Source: Streptomyces chattanoogensis (lineage in GTDB: Bacteria; Actinomycetota; Actinomycetes; Streptomycetales; Streptomycetaceae). From it: a DNA stretch of 64,000 bases. Position 1 is the stretch's first letter. Each line of letters starts with the position of its first letter. A model generated the notes under the pieces. That model worked only from the letters and a program-made list of their open reading frames with translations, was not told where the DNA came from and made no database searches. The stretch is taken from assembly GCF_001294335.1 (NCBI RefSeq), contig NZ_LGKG01000174.1, positions 1 through 64,000 on the forward strand, written 5' to 3'. Shown one piece after another: positions 1 through 9,167 of the stretch. Position numbers and translations under genes: made by a program.

Positions 1-141
1 TCAACGGGGAGGTGCCGGGCTGTAGCGGCGGAGCCGTGTAAGCCCGGTGCCGCTGCCGGACAGCCCCGCGCAGCGGCAACCAGCCCGCCGCAGGCGCAAT
101 GGTGGGAAAGCCCGACACGTCGGCCCAGGCAAAGCGCAGCG
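1..141 (-). repeat. Dispersed inverted-repeat element, copy A (cut by window edge)
   Basis: This non-coding stretch is nearly the reverse complement of the left half of the elements at 8687-9078 and 29244-29748. The shared core runs from the pieces that read GCGCCTGCGGCGGGC and CTGCGCGGGGCTGTTC through to CGCTACAGCCCGGCACC in those copies. Its right end, reading GGCCCAGGCAAAGCGCAGCG, also matches the right arm of the 29-kb copy. It abuts the stop codon of the M81 gene, and its other half lies outside the window. No protein with a start site is visible in it. The match was made by eye and extends over about 100 bases. Confidence 0.75.
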
Positions 142-1665
142 TCACAGCACCACGGCAGTGAGATCCGGCCCCTCGAACCCCTCATCATCAAACGGATACA
201 GCGGCCGCCGCACCCGCTGATGCCCCAGCCGCAGCAGATCCTGGTCCACCCCGCCCGGGGTGAGGGCGAGCAGCCAGTCCGCGGCCATGGCGTACAGCTC
301 CGGCTCCAGATAGCCGATCTTGACGACCACCAGGTCGTACCCGAGCGGATCCAGCGTTCCGAAGTCCGCGCGGGTGTGGAACGGCCTACGGCGCTCGGTG
401 AGCACCACGGTCACCCCGCCGCGGGTGACGGCGGCGCTGCGCCCGCCGCCGTCGTAGGCCGGATTGCCGCGCGGGGCCGCGGGGCCGGGGGAGGGCGGGG
501 CCTCCAGAGCGGTGACGGTGCCGGTCAGCTCGTACGGCTCGGCGTGCGGGCCGGTGCCCGCGCTGACCCGGCCGCCGACGCGCAGCGTGACCTCGGTGCC
601 CACCCCCGCGGCGAAGCAGGCGGCGACGGCCTCGGGGTCGGTGATTCCGGGGTGCAGCGCGGTGACCCGGCCGCTTGCCAGGTCCTCGTGGGCCAGGAGG
701 CGGCCCAGCATGTACGGCAGATCCCCGGCGCCGCCCGCCGTCGGGTTGTCGCCGGAGTCGCTGATCAGGAAGGGGCGCCAGGTGGATGCGACGGCGCGGG
801 CGATGCAGTCGTCCGCGTCGCCGGTCGGGCCGGCGAAGACGAAGTCGCGGCGGGCGTTCCAGTACTGGCGGGCCAGTAACTCGGCCTGGGTGACGGCGAG
901 TTCAGGAGAATCCGCGGTCACCACCACCGCGGCCCGACAGCGCTCCTCGTCGGCCCAGGCATAGCCCACCCAGATCGCCGCGTCCACCACTCCGGCCAGT
1001 GCCTCCACCGAACTCAGCTGCCCGTAGAGGGACTTGGCAGGCTCGAGGCGAGTGCTGGTCTTCTCGCCGGGGAGCAGGACCGGGACCTGCACCCAGGCGC
1101 GATACGGCCGCCCCCGCCCGGACACCAGCCGCTCCACGAGCTTCCGGGCGGCCCGCTCGCGGGTCTCCCAGGCGTCCTCGTGCGGAGCCAGGCGGTGCGC
1201 GGTGAGCAGATCCAGGCGCTCGGCGAAGCGGCGCGAGACATTGCCGTGCAGATCCATGGCGGCCGAGATGAGGGTGCCGGGGCCGGTCGCGTCCCGTACG
1301 GCGTCGGTGAGGTCGGCCTCCGCATCGGCCAGCCCTACCACGCTCATCGCGCCGTGGATGTCGTATACCAGACCGTCCAGCGGCCCGGAATCGCGTATGC
1401 GCGCGGTGAGTTCGGTCCTGATGAGGTCGTACGTCCCACGTTCGACCGGGCCGCCCGGCAGGGCGACGGCATGCACCAGAGGCACCCACTCGACGCGTTC
1501 CGCCAGAGCGTCGTCCGGCCGGGTCCAGGCGTAGCGGGCCAGCAGCTCGTCGCCGCGGGTGACACGGAAGTCGTCGTACATCGAGCGGTGCGGGCAGAAC
1601 TGGCTGGACTCGATGGCCATACCGCCGATGCCGATCCGCAGGCGGCGTACGGGAGAAGCGGACAT
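142..1665 (-). CDS. M81 family metallopeptidase (MlrC-like)
   Basis: This 507-residue protein matches the MlrC/M81 family, known from degradation of linearised microcystin and from related amide or peptide hydrolases. Visible family marks are the N-terminal GGMAIESSQF stretch (about residues 14-23), the metal-site type motifs DIHG (102-105) and MDLHGNVS (137-144), and the family's usual length near 500. It has no signal peptide, so it should act in the cytoplasm. It starts 6 bases after the stop of the ROK repressor gene, with GAGG as ribosome site overlapping that stop, so the two are cotranscribed. The divergent dipeptide-type ABC importer probably supplies its substrate. The family call is strong; the substrate is unknown. 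Confidence 0.88.
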   Translation of the reverse strand: MSASPVRRLRIGIGGMAIESSQFCPHRSMYDDFRVTRGDELLARYAWTRPDDALAERVEWVPLVHAVALPGGPVERGTYDLIRTELTARIRDSGPLDGLVYDIHGAMSVVGLADAEADLTDAVRDATGPGTLISAAMDLHGNVSRRFAERLDLLTAHRLAPHEDAWETRERAARKLVERLVSGRGRPYRAWVQVPVLLPGEKTSTRLEPAKSLYGQLSSVEALAGVVDAAIWVGYAWADEERCRAAVVVTADSPELAVTQAELLARQYWNARRDFVFAGPTGDADDCIARAVASTWRPFLISDSGDNPTAGGAGDLPYMLGRLLAHEDLASGRVTALHPGITDPEAVAACFAAGVGTEVTLRVGGRVSAGTGPHAEPYELTGTVTALEAPPSPGPAAPRGNPAYDGGGRSAAVTRGGVTVVLTERRRPFHTRADFGTLDPLGYDLVVVKIGYLEPELYAMAADWLLALTPGGVDQDLLRLGHQRVRRPLYPFDDEGFEGPDLTAVVL

Positions 1666-1671
1666 GGGGCC

Positions 1672-2823
1672 TCACTTTCCGTGGGCGGTGGGGAGTTCGC
1701 GCAGGGCGGCGTGGCCCGCGCCGAGCAGGCCCGCGTCCGGGCCGCGGACGGCGGCCCTGATGACGAGTTCGCCGGTCGCCATCGGCAGACAGCGCTCGTA
1801 GAGCATTCCGCGTACGGCGGCGACCAGTGGCTCGGCGCCGGAGAGCGCGCCGCCGAGGATCACCGCCTCGGGGTTGAAGAAGTTCACCACCACCGCCAGT
1901 ACGGCGCCGATGTCCCGGCCCGCCTGCCGGACGAGCGTGGTGGCGTGCGGTTCGCCGTTCCCGACCAGGCGGAGGACGTCGGTCGTGGAGTCGGCCCGGA
2001 AGCCCTGCGCGCGCAGCGCGGCGGCGATCGCGGCGCTGCTCGCCACGGTCTCCAGACAGCCGATGTTGCCGCAGGAACAGGGGAGCCGGGCCGCCTCGTC
2101 GACCCGCACATGGCTGATGTCGCCGGCCGAGCCGCGCGCCCCGCGGTAGAGCCGGCCGTCGCTGATGATGCCGGCGCCGATGCCACGGCCCGCCTTGACC
2201 ACGACGAGATGGCGCAGCGCCGGGTGGGCGGCGCGGTGCTCGCCCAGGGCCAGCACATTGGCGTCGTTGTCGAGCAGGACCGGCAGCCCCAGCCGGTCGG
2301 CGAGCCGGTCGCGCAGCGCGAAGAGATGCCAGCCGGGCATGCGGGAGGGGGCGATGATCCGGCCGTCGGCGGTGTCCACCGGGCCCGGGAAGCCGATGCC
2401 GACGCCGCGTACCGTCCGCCCGGCCGCGCGCTGCCGGTCGGCCAGGGCCGTCAGCCGCTCGGCGAGGACATCGAGGGCGGGTCCGGGCCCGGCGGTCAGA
2501 TCGAAGGCACATTCCTCGACGTCCCGCGCGGTGCCGGTCAGCCCGACCGCGCCGGTGCGGATGTGACGGCTGCCCAGGTCGGCGGCGAGCGCCACCGCCC
2601 CGTGGTCGGCGACCCGCAGCAGCCGGGGCCGCCGGCCGCCGCGCGAGACACCCTCGCCCGATTCGGTCAGCAGACCGGCGTCGACGAGCTCCTGGACGCG
2701 GGCGGAGACGGTGGAGGCGGCGAGCCCCGACTCCCGTACGAGATCGGCGCGGGAGGCGGCGGTGCCGTTCGCGACGAGTTCGAGGACCTGCGCGGCGGAG
2801 CCGGACTGCTCGTCGGGGGGCAT
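1672..2823 (-). CDS. ROK family transcriptional repressor
   Basis: This is a NagC/Mlc/XylR-type ROK regulator of 383 residues. It has an N-terminal winged helix (about residues 8-60, with ASRADLVRESGLAASTVSAR) and a sugar-kinase-like ROK domain containing DNDANVLALGEH and the zinc motif CSCGNIGC. I chose the ATG at 2823 over the TTG at 2859 because AAAGG lies about 10 bases upstream and because the longer form adds 12 residues without family likeness. It is first in an operon with the M81 peptidase and divergent from the ABC importer. It therefore most likely represses both, relieved by a sugar, amino-sugar or peptide-derived ligand. A dyad 47 bases upstream is a candidate binding site. Confidence 0.9.
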   Translation of the reverse strand: MPPDEQSGSAAQVLELVANGTAASRADLVRESGLAASTVSARVQELVDAGLLTESGEGVSRGGRRPRLLRVADHGAVALAADLGSRHIRTGAVGLTGTARDVEECAFDLTAGPGPALDVLAERLTALADRQRAAGRTVRGVGIGFPGPVDTADGRIIAPSRMPGWHLFALRDRLADRLGLPVLLDNDANVLALGEHRAAHPALRHLVVVKAGRGIGAGIISDGRLYRGARGSAGDISHVRVDEAARLPCSCGNIGCLETVASSAAIAAALRAQGFRADSTTDVLRLVGNGEPHATTLVRQAGRDIGAVLAVVVNFFNPEAVILGGALSGAEPLVAAVRGMLYERCLPMATGELVIRAAVRGPDAGLLGAGHAALRELPTAHGK

Positions 2824-2869
2824 CGCTGGGGGCCTTTCGTACGGGAAGGGAGCGTGCAAAGGAACTTTT

Positions 2870-2882
2870 TTCGGTGACCGAA
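2870..2882. promoter_or_regulatory. Operator-like dyad upstream of the ROK gene
   Basis: The sequence TTCGGTGACCGAA is a perfect 6-1-6 inverted repeat in the ROK/ABC divergent intergenic region. It lies upstream of the ROK start and about 70 bases upstream of the importer's promoter. Its position fits a site for ROK autoregulation; binding is inferred, not shown. Confidence 0.45.
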
Positions 2883-2953
2883 GGAAGTCGGCCGGGGTTC
2901 TCGGCTCTCAAACAGCCGTCAGTAGACCGCAGTTCGGTTGCTTCGCCAAGGTC

Positions 2954-2983
2954 TTGACTTCCTTTCCCGGCCCTCCGTACTTT
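2954..2983 (+). promoter_or_regulatory. Sigma-70-type promoter of the ABC importer operon
   Basis: A -35 hexamer TTGACT (2954-2959) and a -10 hexamer TACTTT (2978-2983) are separated by 18 bases. They lie about 40 bases before the start of the substrate-binding protein gene. This is close to the HrdB consensus for Streptomyces. Confidence 0.55.
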
Positions 2984-3021
2984 GCTCGCATTCTTCGACC
3001 GGTCGATCCCCCGGAGGCGGC

Positions 3022-4833
3022 ATGGGCGTGTGCGGCGGACGACTGTGTGCGCCCCTGGGGCGCACGGTGGCCGCGGTCTTGTTCGGCTTCCTCGCACTGG
3101 TCGGCTGCGGGCCGGGTGGCAACGTTGTCACCCGCCTCGGCCCCACCGGCGGCACCCCCGTCGAGGGCGGCACCGTCACCATGGCCCTGCCGCCCGCCGC
3201 CACCCCCAACTGGATCTTCCCGATCGGCGCCCCCGGATATCTGGCCGGCTACAACAGCGCCATCCAGAACCTGCTGTTCCTGCCGCTGTACCTGCCCGAG
3301 AAAAAGGGCGACGCGCTGACCATGGACTCCCCGCGCGGTCTCGCCGAACCGCCCCGCTACAGCGACGGCAACAAAACCGTCACCATCACGCTGAAGAAGG
3401 GCTACCGGTGGTCCGACGGAAAGCCCGTCACCACCCGCGACGTGAAGTTCTGGTTCGATCTCATCCAGCACAACAAGCAGGAATGGGCGGGGTATTCGCC
3501 GGGCCTGATGCCGGACGACGTCAAGAAATTCGAGATCACCGGAGACCGCACCTTCCGGCTCCGGCTGGACCGCGCCTACAACCCGGCATGGTTCACCGCC
3601 AACGAACTCCAGGACGTCGTCGCGCTGCCCGTACACGCCTGGAACCCCGGCCACGAGGGGCCGAAAAAGACCTTCGCCCGGCTGATGCGGCACGCCCGCC
3701 GCTTCTCGCGCTTCGCCACCGACCCGCTCTGGAAGACCGTCAACGGACCCTGGACCGTGGAGAAATGGACCACCTCGGGACAGGTCTCCCTGACCCCCAA
3801 CAAGAAATACCGCGGCCCCGACACACCGCACCTCGACCGGGTGATCCTCAAGCCCTTCACCACCGCCGACTCCGAATTCAACGTGCTGCGCGCCGGAGGC
3901 GTCGACTACGGCTACATCCCGCCCTCGGTGATGGCCCGGTCCGCGGCATTCAAGCAACTGGGCTACCGCATCGATCCCTGGGAGGGCTGGGCGGTCACCT
4001 ACATCGTGCTCAACTACCACCACCCCGCCGCCGGGCCCCTGCTGCGCCAGTCCTATCTCCGCCAGGCGCTCCAGCATCTGATCGACCAGAAGGCGATCTC
4101 CCGGGTGATCTGGCACGGCAGCGCCGCCCCCACCCTCGGCCCGGTCCCGGCGAGCCTCCTGCACGGCGAGCCCTATCCGTACGACCCGGAGCGGGCGCGG
4201 ACGCTGCTGGCCGCGCACGGCTGGTCCGAGCGGGACGGTGTGCTGCGGTGCGTACGGCCGGGCGGCGGCGCGGGGGAGTGCGGTACGGGGGTCCGGCGCG
4301 GCCGGGAACTGCGGTTCTCGCTGCTCTCGCAGTCCGGGTCGACGGAGACCGCCAACACCATGCAGGCCATCAAGTCGGAATTCGGCAAGGCGGGCATCGC
4401 CCTCGACATCCGGCAGCAGCCGCTCAACACCGTGCTGGGAACCACCGTTCCCTGCAAGCGGACCGAGCCGCTCTGCGCGCAATGGCAGCTCGGTTTCTTC
4501 GGCACCCAGGGCAGCTGGTACTTCCCGCCCGACCCCAGCGGCGAGAAGATCTTCGCCACCAACGCCCCGTCCAACATGGGAAGTTGGTCCGACCGGCACA
4601 CCGACCGGCTCATCCGCGCCACCGAGTACTCCGACGACCCCACGGCGCTGTGCGACTACGGCCGCGAGGTCGCCCGCCGGCTCCCGGTGCTGTGGACCCC
4701 CAACCCCGCCTACCAGGTCTCCGTCATCCGCAACGACCTGCGCGGCGTCGATCAGAACCCGACGCTCACCCTCGCCCCGCAGGACTGGTACTTCGTGACG
4801 GCCGACGGCCGGAAGGGCGGCGCCGGCGCATGA
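3022..4833 (+). CDS. Peptide ABC transporter substrate-binding lipoprotein
   Basis: This 603-residue SBP_bac_5 (DppA/OppA-type) protein is the extracellular receptor of the importer. The start at 3022 gives a lipoprotein signal ending in LVGC with the modified Cys at residue 29, and GGAGGCGG lies just upstream. Earlier in-frame starts would spoil the signal. The mature part has the family's features: the early DSPRGLAE segment, GYRWSDGKPVTTRDVKFW, and a C-terminal lobe with the PYDPERARTLLAAHGW repeat-like motif. Its stop overlaps the next start as ATGA. The ligand is probably a peptide, though related binders also take nickel, sugars or opines. Confidence 0.9.
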   Translation: MGVCGGRLCAPLGRTVAAVLFGFLALVGCGPGGNVVTRLGPTGGTPVEGGTVTMALPPAATPNWIFPIGAPGYLAGYNSAIQNLLFLPLYLPEKKGDALTMDSPRGLAEPPRYSDGNKTVTITLKKGYRWSDGKPVTTRDVKFWFDLIQHNKQEWAGYSPGLMPDDVKKFEITGDRTFRLRLDRAYNPAWFTANELQDVVALPVHAWNPGHEGPKKTFARLMRHARRFSRFATDPLWKTVNGPWTVEKWTTSGQVSLTPNKKYRGPDTPHLDRVILKPFTTADSEFNVLRAGGVDYGYIPPSVMARSAAFKQLGYRIDPWEGWAVTYIVLNYHHPAAGPLLRQSYLRQALQHLIDQKAISRVIWHGSAAPTLGPVPASLLHGEPYPYDPERARTLLAAHGWSERDGVLRCVRPGGGAGECGTGVRRGRELRFSLLSQSGSTETANTMQAIKSEFGKAGIALDIRQQPLNTVLGTTVPCKRTEPLCAQWQLGFFGTQGSWYFPPDPSGEKIFATNAPSNMGSWSDRHTDRLIRATEYSDDPTALCDYGREVARRLPVLWTPNPAYQVSVIRNDLRGVDQNPTLTLAPQDWYFVTADGRKGGAGA

Positions 4834-5780
4834 TCCCCTTCCTGGTCAAACGGCTCGCCCAGGCCGCCGTCGTCCTGCTCCTGGTCTCCGTCATCGTCTT
4901 CGCCCTGCTGCATCTGCTGCCCGGCGGCCCGGCCCGCGCCATCCTCGGCGTCCAGGCCACCCCCGAAGCCCTCGCACACTTCAACCACCAGCAGGGATAC
5001 GACCGTTCGCTGCCCGAGCAGTACGTCGGATACCTCGGACGGCTGTTCACCGGCGACCTCGGCGAGTCGTACAAGCTCAATCAGAGCGTCCTCTCGCTGC
5101 TGGGCGAGCGGCTGCCCCGGACCGCCCTGCTGGCGGGGCTGTCCCTCGCCCTGGCCGCGGCCCTCGCCGTACCGCTGGGCATCCTGCAGGCCGTACGCCG
5201 CGGCCGGGCCGCCGACCATGTGCTCACCGGCGTGGCCTTCCTCGCCTACGCCACCCCGGTGTTCTTCCTCGGCCTGGTCCTCATCCTCGTCTTCAGCCAG
5301 GAGCTCCGGCTGCTGCCCGCCGAGGCGCCGCAGGCCGACAGCGTCGGCGGCATCCTCGCCGACGCCCCCGCGCTGGTCCTTCCGGTCGTGACGACCGCGC
5401 TCGGCATCATCGCCGCCTTCAGCCGCTATATGCGCTCGGCCGTCCTCGACAACCTCGGCGAGGAATACGTCCGCACCGCCCGCGCCAAAGGCCAGTCGGG
5501 CGCCCGGATCATGGCCCGGCACGTGCTGCGCAACGCCCTCATCCCGCTGGCCACCCTGCTCGGGCTCTACCTCCCGACCCTCTTCAGCGGCACCCTCGTC
5601 GTCGAGTCGATGTTCAACTACCCCGGAATGGGCCTGCTGTTCTGGAACGCGGCCCAGGCCTCGGACTTCCCCGTGCTGCTCGGCGTCACCCTCGTCGTCG
5701 GCGTCGCCACCGTCCTCGGCTCCCTGATCACCGATATCGCCTATGCCGTTCTCGACCCGCGCATCAGGAGCGTGCCGTGA
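4830..5780 (+). CDS. Dipeptide-type ABC transporter permease (DppB-like)
   Basis: This 316-residue protein is the first inner-membrane permease of the importer. It starts with MIPFLVKRLAQ, a typical DppB N-terminus with an immediate membrane helix. It carries the family's long periplasmic segment and the cytoplasmic EAA loop (EEYVRTARAKGQSGARIMARH) that contacts the ATPase. About six membrane helices can be seen. The start overlaps the stop of the binding-protein gene by ATGA and its own stop overlaps the next start by GTGA, so the subunits are translationally coupled. Confidence 0.93.
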   Translation: MIPFLVKRLAQAAVVLLLVSVIVFALLHLLPGGPARAILGVQATPEALAHFNHQQGYDRSLPEQYVGYLGRLFTGDLGESYKLNQSVLSLLGERLPRTALLAGLSLALAAALAVPLGILQAVRRGRAADHVLTGVAFLAYATPVFFLGLVLILVFSQELRLLPAEAPQADSVGGILADAPALVLPVVTTALGIIAAFSRYMRSAVLDNLGEEYVRTARAKGQSGARIMARHVLRNALIPLATLLGLYLPTLFSGTLVVESMFNYPGMGLLFWNAAQASDFPVLLGVTLVVGVATVLGSLITDIAYAVLDPRIRSVP

Positions 5781-6658
5781 CGACCCTCGCGCTGGATGCC
5801 ACCCCGGGACCGGCCCGCCGCACCCTCGCCGCCTTCGCCGGCAACAAGCTCGCCCTCACCGGCGCCCTGGTGCTGCTCGCCCTGCTGGCCTTCTGCTTCC
5901 TCGGGCCGCTGATCCACCCCACCGACCAGATCCACACCGACCTCTCCCAGACGAACCTCGCGCCCGGCGCCGGCCATCCGCTCGGCACCACCGACCTCGG
6001 CTACGACATGCTGGGCCGCCTGATGCACGGCGGCCGCACATCCCTCGAAGTCGGCCTGGCGGCAGGGGTGCTGGCGACCCTCTTCGGGACGGTGTACGGC
6101 GCGGTCGCGGGCTACTTCGGCGGCTGGGCGGACGCCGCGATGATGCGGGTGACGGACGCCGCGCTCGCCATCCCTGCCCTCTTCCTGCTCGTCGTGGTCG
6201 CCACGATCGTCACCCCCAGCAAGCCCGTCCTCATCCTGGTCATCGCCTCCGTCGCCTGGCTCTCCCCGGCCCGCCTCGTCCGCGGTGAGGCGCTGGCGCT
6301 GCGCGGCAGGGACTACCTCCACGCGATGCGGCTGATGGGCGGCGGCGGAGGCCGGGCCGTCTTCCGGCACATCCTCCCCAACGCCGTCGGCACCGTCATG
6401 GTCAACGCCACCTTCCAGATCGCCGACGCCATCCTCTACGTCGCCTATCTGTCCTTCCTCGGCCTGTCCCTCCCGCCGCCCGCCGCCGACTGGGGATCGA
6501 TGCTCTCCGCCGGGATCACCTACACCCAGGTCGGCCACTGGTGGCTGATCTTCCCGCCGGGTCTGGCGATCGTGCTGGTCGTCGCCGCGTTCCACTGCAT
6601 CGGGGACGGGCTGCGGGACGCCTTCGACGTACGGCTCGAGAACCTAGGACGCTCATGA
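5777..6658 (+). CDS. Dipeptide-type ABC transporter permease (DppC-like)
   Basis: This is the second permease, of 293 residues, beginning with GTG in a GTGA overlap with the dppB-like gene. It has the DppC layout: a short cytoplasmic N-terminus, a first helix (ALVLLALLAFCFLGPLI), the HPLGTTDLGYDMLGRLMHGG segment typical of the family, and an EAA loop (RGRDYLHAMRLMGGGGGRAVF). It should pair with the DppB-like subunit to form the channel. The stop overlaps the ATPase gene as ATGA. Confidence 0.93.
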   Translation: MTTLALDATPGPARRTLAAFAGNKLALTGALVLLALLAFCFLGPLIHPTDQIHTDLSQTNLAPGAGHPLGTTDLGYDMLGRLMHGGRTSLEVGLAAGVLATLFGTVYGAVAGYFGGWADAAMMRVTDAALAIPALFLLVVVATIVTPSKPVLILVIASVAWLSPARLVRGEALALRGRDYLHAMRLMGGGGGRAVFRHILPNAVGTVMVNATFQIADAILYVAYLSFLGLSLPPPAADWGSMLSAGITYTQVGHWWLIFPPGLAIVLVVAAFHCIGDGLRDAFDVRLENLGRS

Positions 6659-8685
6659 CGCACCCGCTGCTGCGGATCGAGGACCTGCGCGTGGAGATCG
6701 CCGGGCGCGACCGCACCGTCCATGCCCTCGACGGCGTCAGCCTCGATCTCGCGCCCGGCGACTCGCTCGGCATCGTCGGCGAGTCCGGCTGCGGCAAGAC
6801 CATGACCGCGCTGTCCGTCCTCCGCCTGCTGCCGCCCGGCGGCAGGATCACCGGTGGCCGGATCCTCTTCGACGGCACGGATCTCGCCGCCGCCCCGGAA
6901 CCCGTACTGCGCGGCATCCGCGGCAACACCCTCGGCATGGTCTTCCAGGACCCCCTGACCTGCCTCAACCCCACCCTCACCATCGGCGCCCAGGTCGCCG
7001 AACCCCTGCTGCTGCACGGGAGCCTGAGCAAGGCCGAGGCCCGGTCCCGGGCCGAGGAGATGCTGCGGCTGGTCGGTCTGCCGCGCCCCGCCGAGCGGAT
7101 GGCGCACTACCCGCACCAGCTCAGCGGCGGAATGCGGCAGCGCGTCGCGATCGCCATGGCGCTCATCTGCGAACCCCGGCTGCTGATCGCCGACGAGCCG
7201 ACCACCGCCCTCGACGCCTCCACCCGGCACCAGATCCTCGAACTCATCGACGATCTGCGCGAACGCCTCGGGATGGCGCTGATCCTGGTCACCCACGACC
7301 TCGGCGTGATCGCCCGCCGGGTCGACCGGGTGGCGGTGATGTACGGCGGCCGGATCGCCGAACGCGCCCCCGTACGGCGCCTGTTCACCACCCCGCGGCA
7401 CCGCTATACCCAGGCCCTGCTCGCCGCCCTCCCCGAGCGGGCCACCGCCGGCCGCCCGCCGGCCGGCATCCCCGGCCTGCCGCCGTCCCTGCTCACCCGC
7501 CCCACCGGATGCCGCTTCGCGCCACGTTGCGGCTTCGCCGGCGACCGCTGCCGCACCACCGAACCGGACCTCGCCGGGGGCGAGCACTCCTTCGCCTGCT
7601 TCCATCCCGTCGACCCGGCCGTCACCCGTACGGACCCGGCAGCCGCTGCTACGGACCCGGCCGCCGGGCTCCGCGCGCCCGCCGCGCCCCCGGAGCGCAG
7701 CGACGAACCGCTGCTGCGCCTCTCCGGCGTCGCCAAGACCTACCCCTTGCGTGCCGGCCCCTTCGCCCGCCGGAGATCGGGCGAAGGTCGCGCCGGGGAG
7801 ATCAGCGCGGTGGCCGGCATCTCGCTCACCGTAAGGCGCGGTGAGACATTCGGCATCGTGGGGGAGTCCGGATCGGGTAAATCCACCCTCGGACGCCTGA
7901 TCGTCGGCCTGGAGGCACCCACCGAGGGCACCATCCGTTTCGCCGGACGCGACATCAGCACCCTGACCCGGCGGGAGCTGCGCGCCCACCGGCGCAACGT
8001 CCAGCTGATGTTCCAGGACTCGTACGCCGCCATGGACCCCCGGATGCGGGTCGGCGCCGTGCTGCGCGAACCGCTGGTCATCCAGGGCATCGGGAACAAG
8101 GCCGAACAGCGGCGGCGGATCGCGGAGCTGCTGGACGACGTCGGGCTGCCGCGCGGCGCGGTGGACCGCTATCCGCATGAATTCTCCGGCGGCCAGCGCC
8201 AGCGCCTCGGTCTGGCCCGCGCCCTTGCCCTGGCGCCCGCGCTCGTCGTCGCCGACGAACCGCTCTCCGCCCTCGATGTCTCCGTACAGGCCCAGATCCT
8301 GCGCCTCATGCGCGAGCTGCAACGCGAGAAGGGGATCGGCTATCTGTTCATCTCGCACGATCTGGCGGTGGTACGGCATCTGGCGGACACCGTCGGAGTG
8401 ATGTACCTCGGCAAACTGGTCGAGACCGGCCCCGCCCGGAGCGTCCTCACCCGGCCGCTGCACCCGTACACCCAGGGGCTGCTGGCCACCGTCAGCCCAC
8501 CCGATCCGGACGCCGCCGCGCCCGGCACCCCACTGTCCGGCGAGGCCCCGTCGGCCGCCGCCCCGCCCTCCGGGTGCCGGTTCCGCACCCGTTGCCCCCA
8601 CGCTGTGGCGTTGTGCGCCGACAGCGAGCCGCCGGTGGCCGAACCGTTTGTGGCTGGCCATCGGGTGGCTTGCCACCTGGTTTAG
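6655..8685 (+). CDS. Fused double ABC ATPase (DppD-DppF type)
   Basis: This 676-residue protein joins two ABC ATPase domains that are usually separate DppD and DppF subunits. Domain 1 has Walker A GESGCGKT (residues 42-49), signature LSGGMRQR and Walker B LLIADEP. Domain 2 has Walker A GESGSGKST, signature FSGGQRQR and Walker B LVVADEP. Each is followed by an oligopeptide-transporter C-terminal extension with the Cys-containing motif GCRFAPRC or GCRFRTRC. I took the ATG at 6655, which overlaps the DppC stop, over an upstream in-frame start that runs deep into dppC. It closes the operon; the repeat element copy B begins right after its stop. Confidence 0.93.
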   Translation: MTHPLLRIEDLRVEIAGRDRTVHALDGVSLDLAPGDSLGIVGESGCGKTMTALSVLRLLPPGGRITGGRILFDGTDLAAAPEPVLRGIRGNTLGMVFQDPLTCLNPTLTIGAQVAEPLLLHGSLSKAEARSRAEEMLRLVGLPRPAERMAHYPHQLSGGMRQRVAIAMALICEPRLLIADEPTTALDASTRHQILELIDDLRERLGMALILVTHDLGVIARRVDRVAVMYGGRIAERAPVRRLFTTPRHRYTQALLAALPERATAGRPPAGIPGLPPSLLTRPTGCRFAPRCGFAGDRCRTTEPDLAGGEHSFACFHPVDPAVTRTDPAAAATDPAAGLRAPAAPPERSDEPLLRLSGVAKTYPLRAGPFARRRSGEGRAGEISAVAGISLTVRRGETFGIVGESGSGKSTLGRLIVGLEAPTEGTIRFAGRDISTLTRRELRAHRRNVQLMFQDSYAAMDPRMRVGAVLREPLVIQGIGNKAEQRRRIAELLDDVGLPRGAVDRYPHEFSGGQRQRLGLARALALAPALVVADEPLSALDVSVQAQILRLMRELQREKGIGYLFISHDLAVVRHLADTVGVMYLGKLVETGPARSVLTRPLHPYTQGLLATVSPPDPDAAAPGTPLSGEAPSAAAPPSGCRFRTRCPHAVALCADSEPPVAEPFVAGHRVACHLV

Positions 8686-8686
8686 G

Positions 8687-9078
8687 CCCCACGTTGTCGT
8701 CTGCGGCGCCGCGGTTCGTCTCGCCGTTGCGCCTGCGGCGGGCCGGGTGCCGCTGCGCGGGGCTGTTCGGCAGCGGCACCGGGCTTACACGGCTCCGCCG
8801 CTACAGCCCGGCACCTCCCCGTTGGGGGTGGGGAAAGACCTCGGGGGTGTCCGTAATCCCATACGCGCGGGCAGTGAGGCAGAACATGCTCGCCCCCACC
8901 GGCCTTCTCCTACCCCCCCCACTGTCGGGAGGGGACGGACCGCAGGACGGAGTCCGGAGGGCCGGCACCGCGGCCGACAAACAACCCCCGCCCGCCGCCA
9001 GGCGCAACGGCGAACAACCCCCACGGCGGGACAGCCGACAACGTACGGCCAAGGCAAAGCGGCAGCGACAACGTGGGG
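8687..9078 (+). repeat. Dispersed inverted-repeat element, copy B
   Basis: This is a non-coding block of about 390 bases. Its ends are inverted: the left end reads CCCCACGTTGTCGT and the right end CGACAACGTGGGG (9066-9078). Inside, CGCCGTTGCGCCTGCGGCGGGC (about 8728-8749) faces its near-reverse complement at about 8992-9015. Between the arms lies a core with a GCCGGGCT/AGCCCGGC-type stem, followed by a GGACGGAGTCCGGAGG segment. Copies A and C share these parts in the same order. It separates the ABC importer operon from the proline-rich ORF and could also act as that operon's terminator. Confidence 0.8.
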
Positions 9079-9167
9079 AGAAACCTAGATGGCGCTAGGG
9101 GCATCCACACGCCAGACTCGGGTACGGGGGCCGATGTGCCGCGAAATATCTGATTCTGGAGGCCCCC

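Noticed and set aside
3116..3131. GCAACGTTGTC, one base off the GH92 operator, near the start of the binding-protein gene
   Set aside because: It lies inside the lipoprotein coding sequence and is imperfect by one base; chance is the simpler explanation.
2982..4829. Plus-strand open frame overlapping the substrate-binding protein and merging into the DppB-like permease
   Set aside because: The upstream part is an Arg/Pro-rich out-of-frame reading of the lipoprotein gene. The true permease starts at 4830 in an ATGA overlap.
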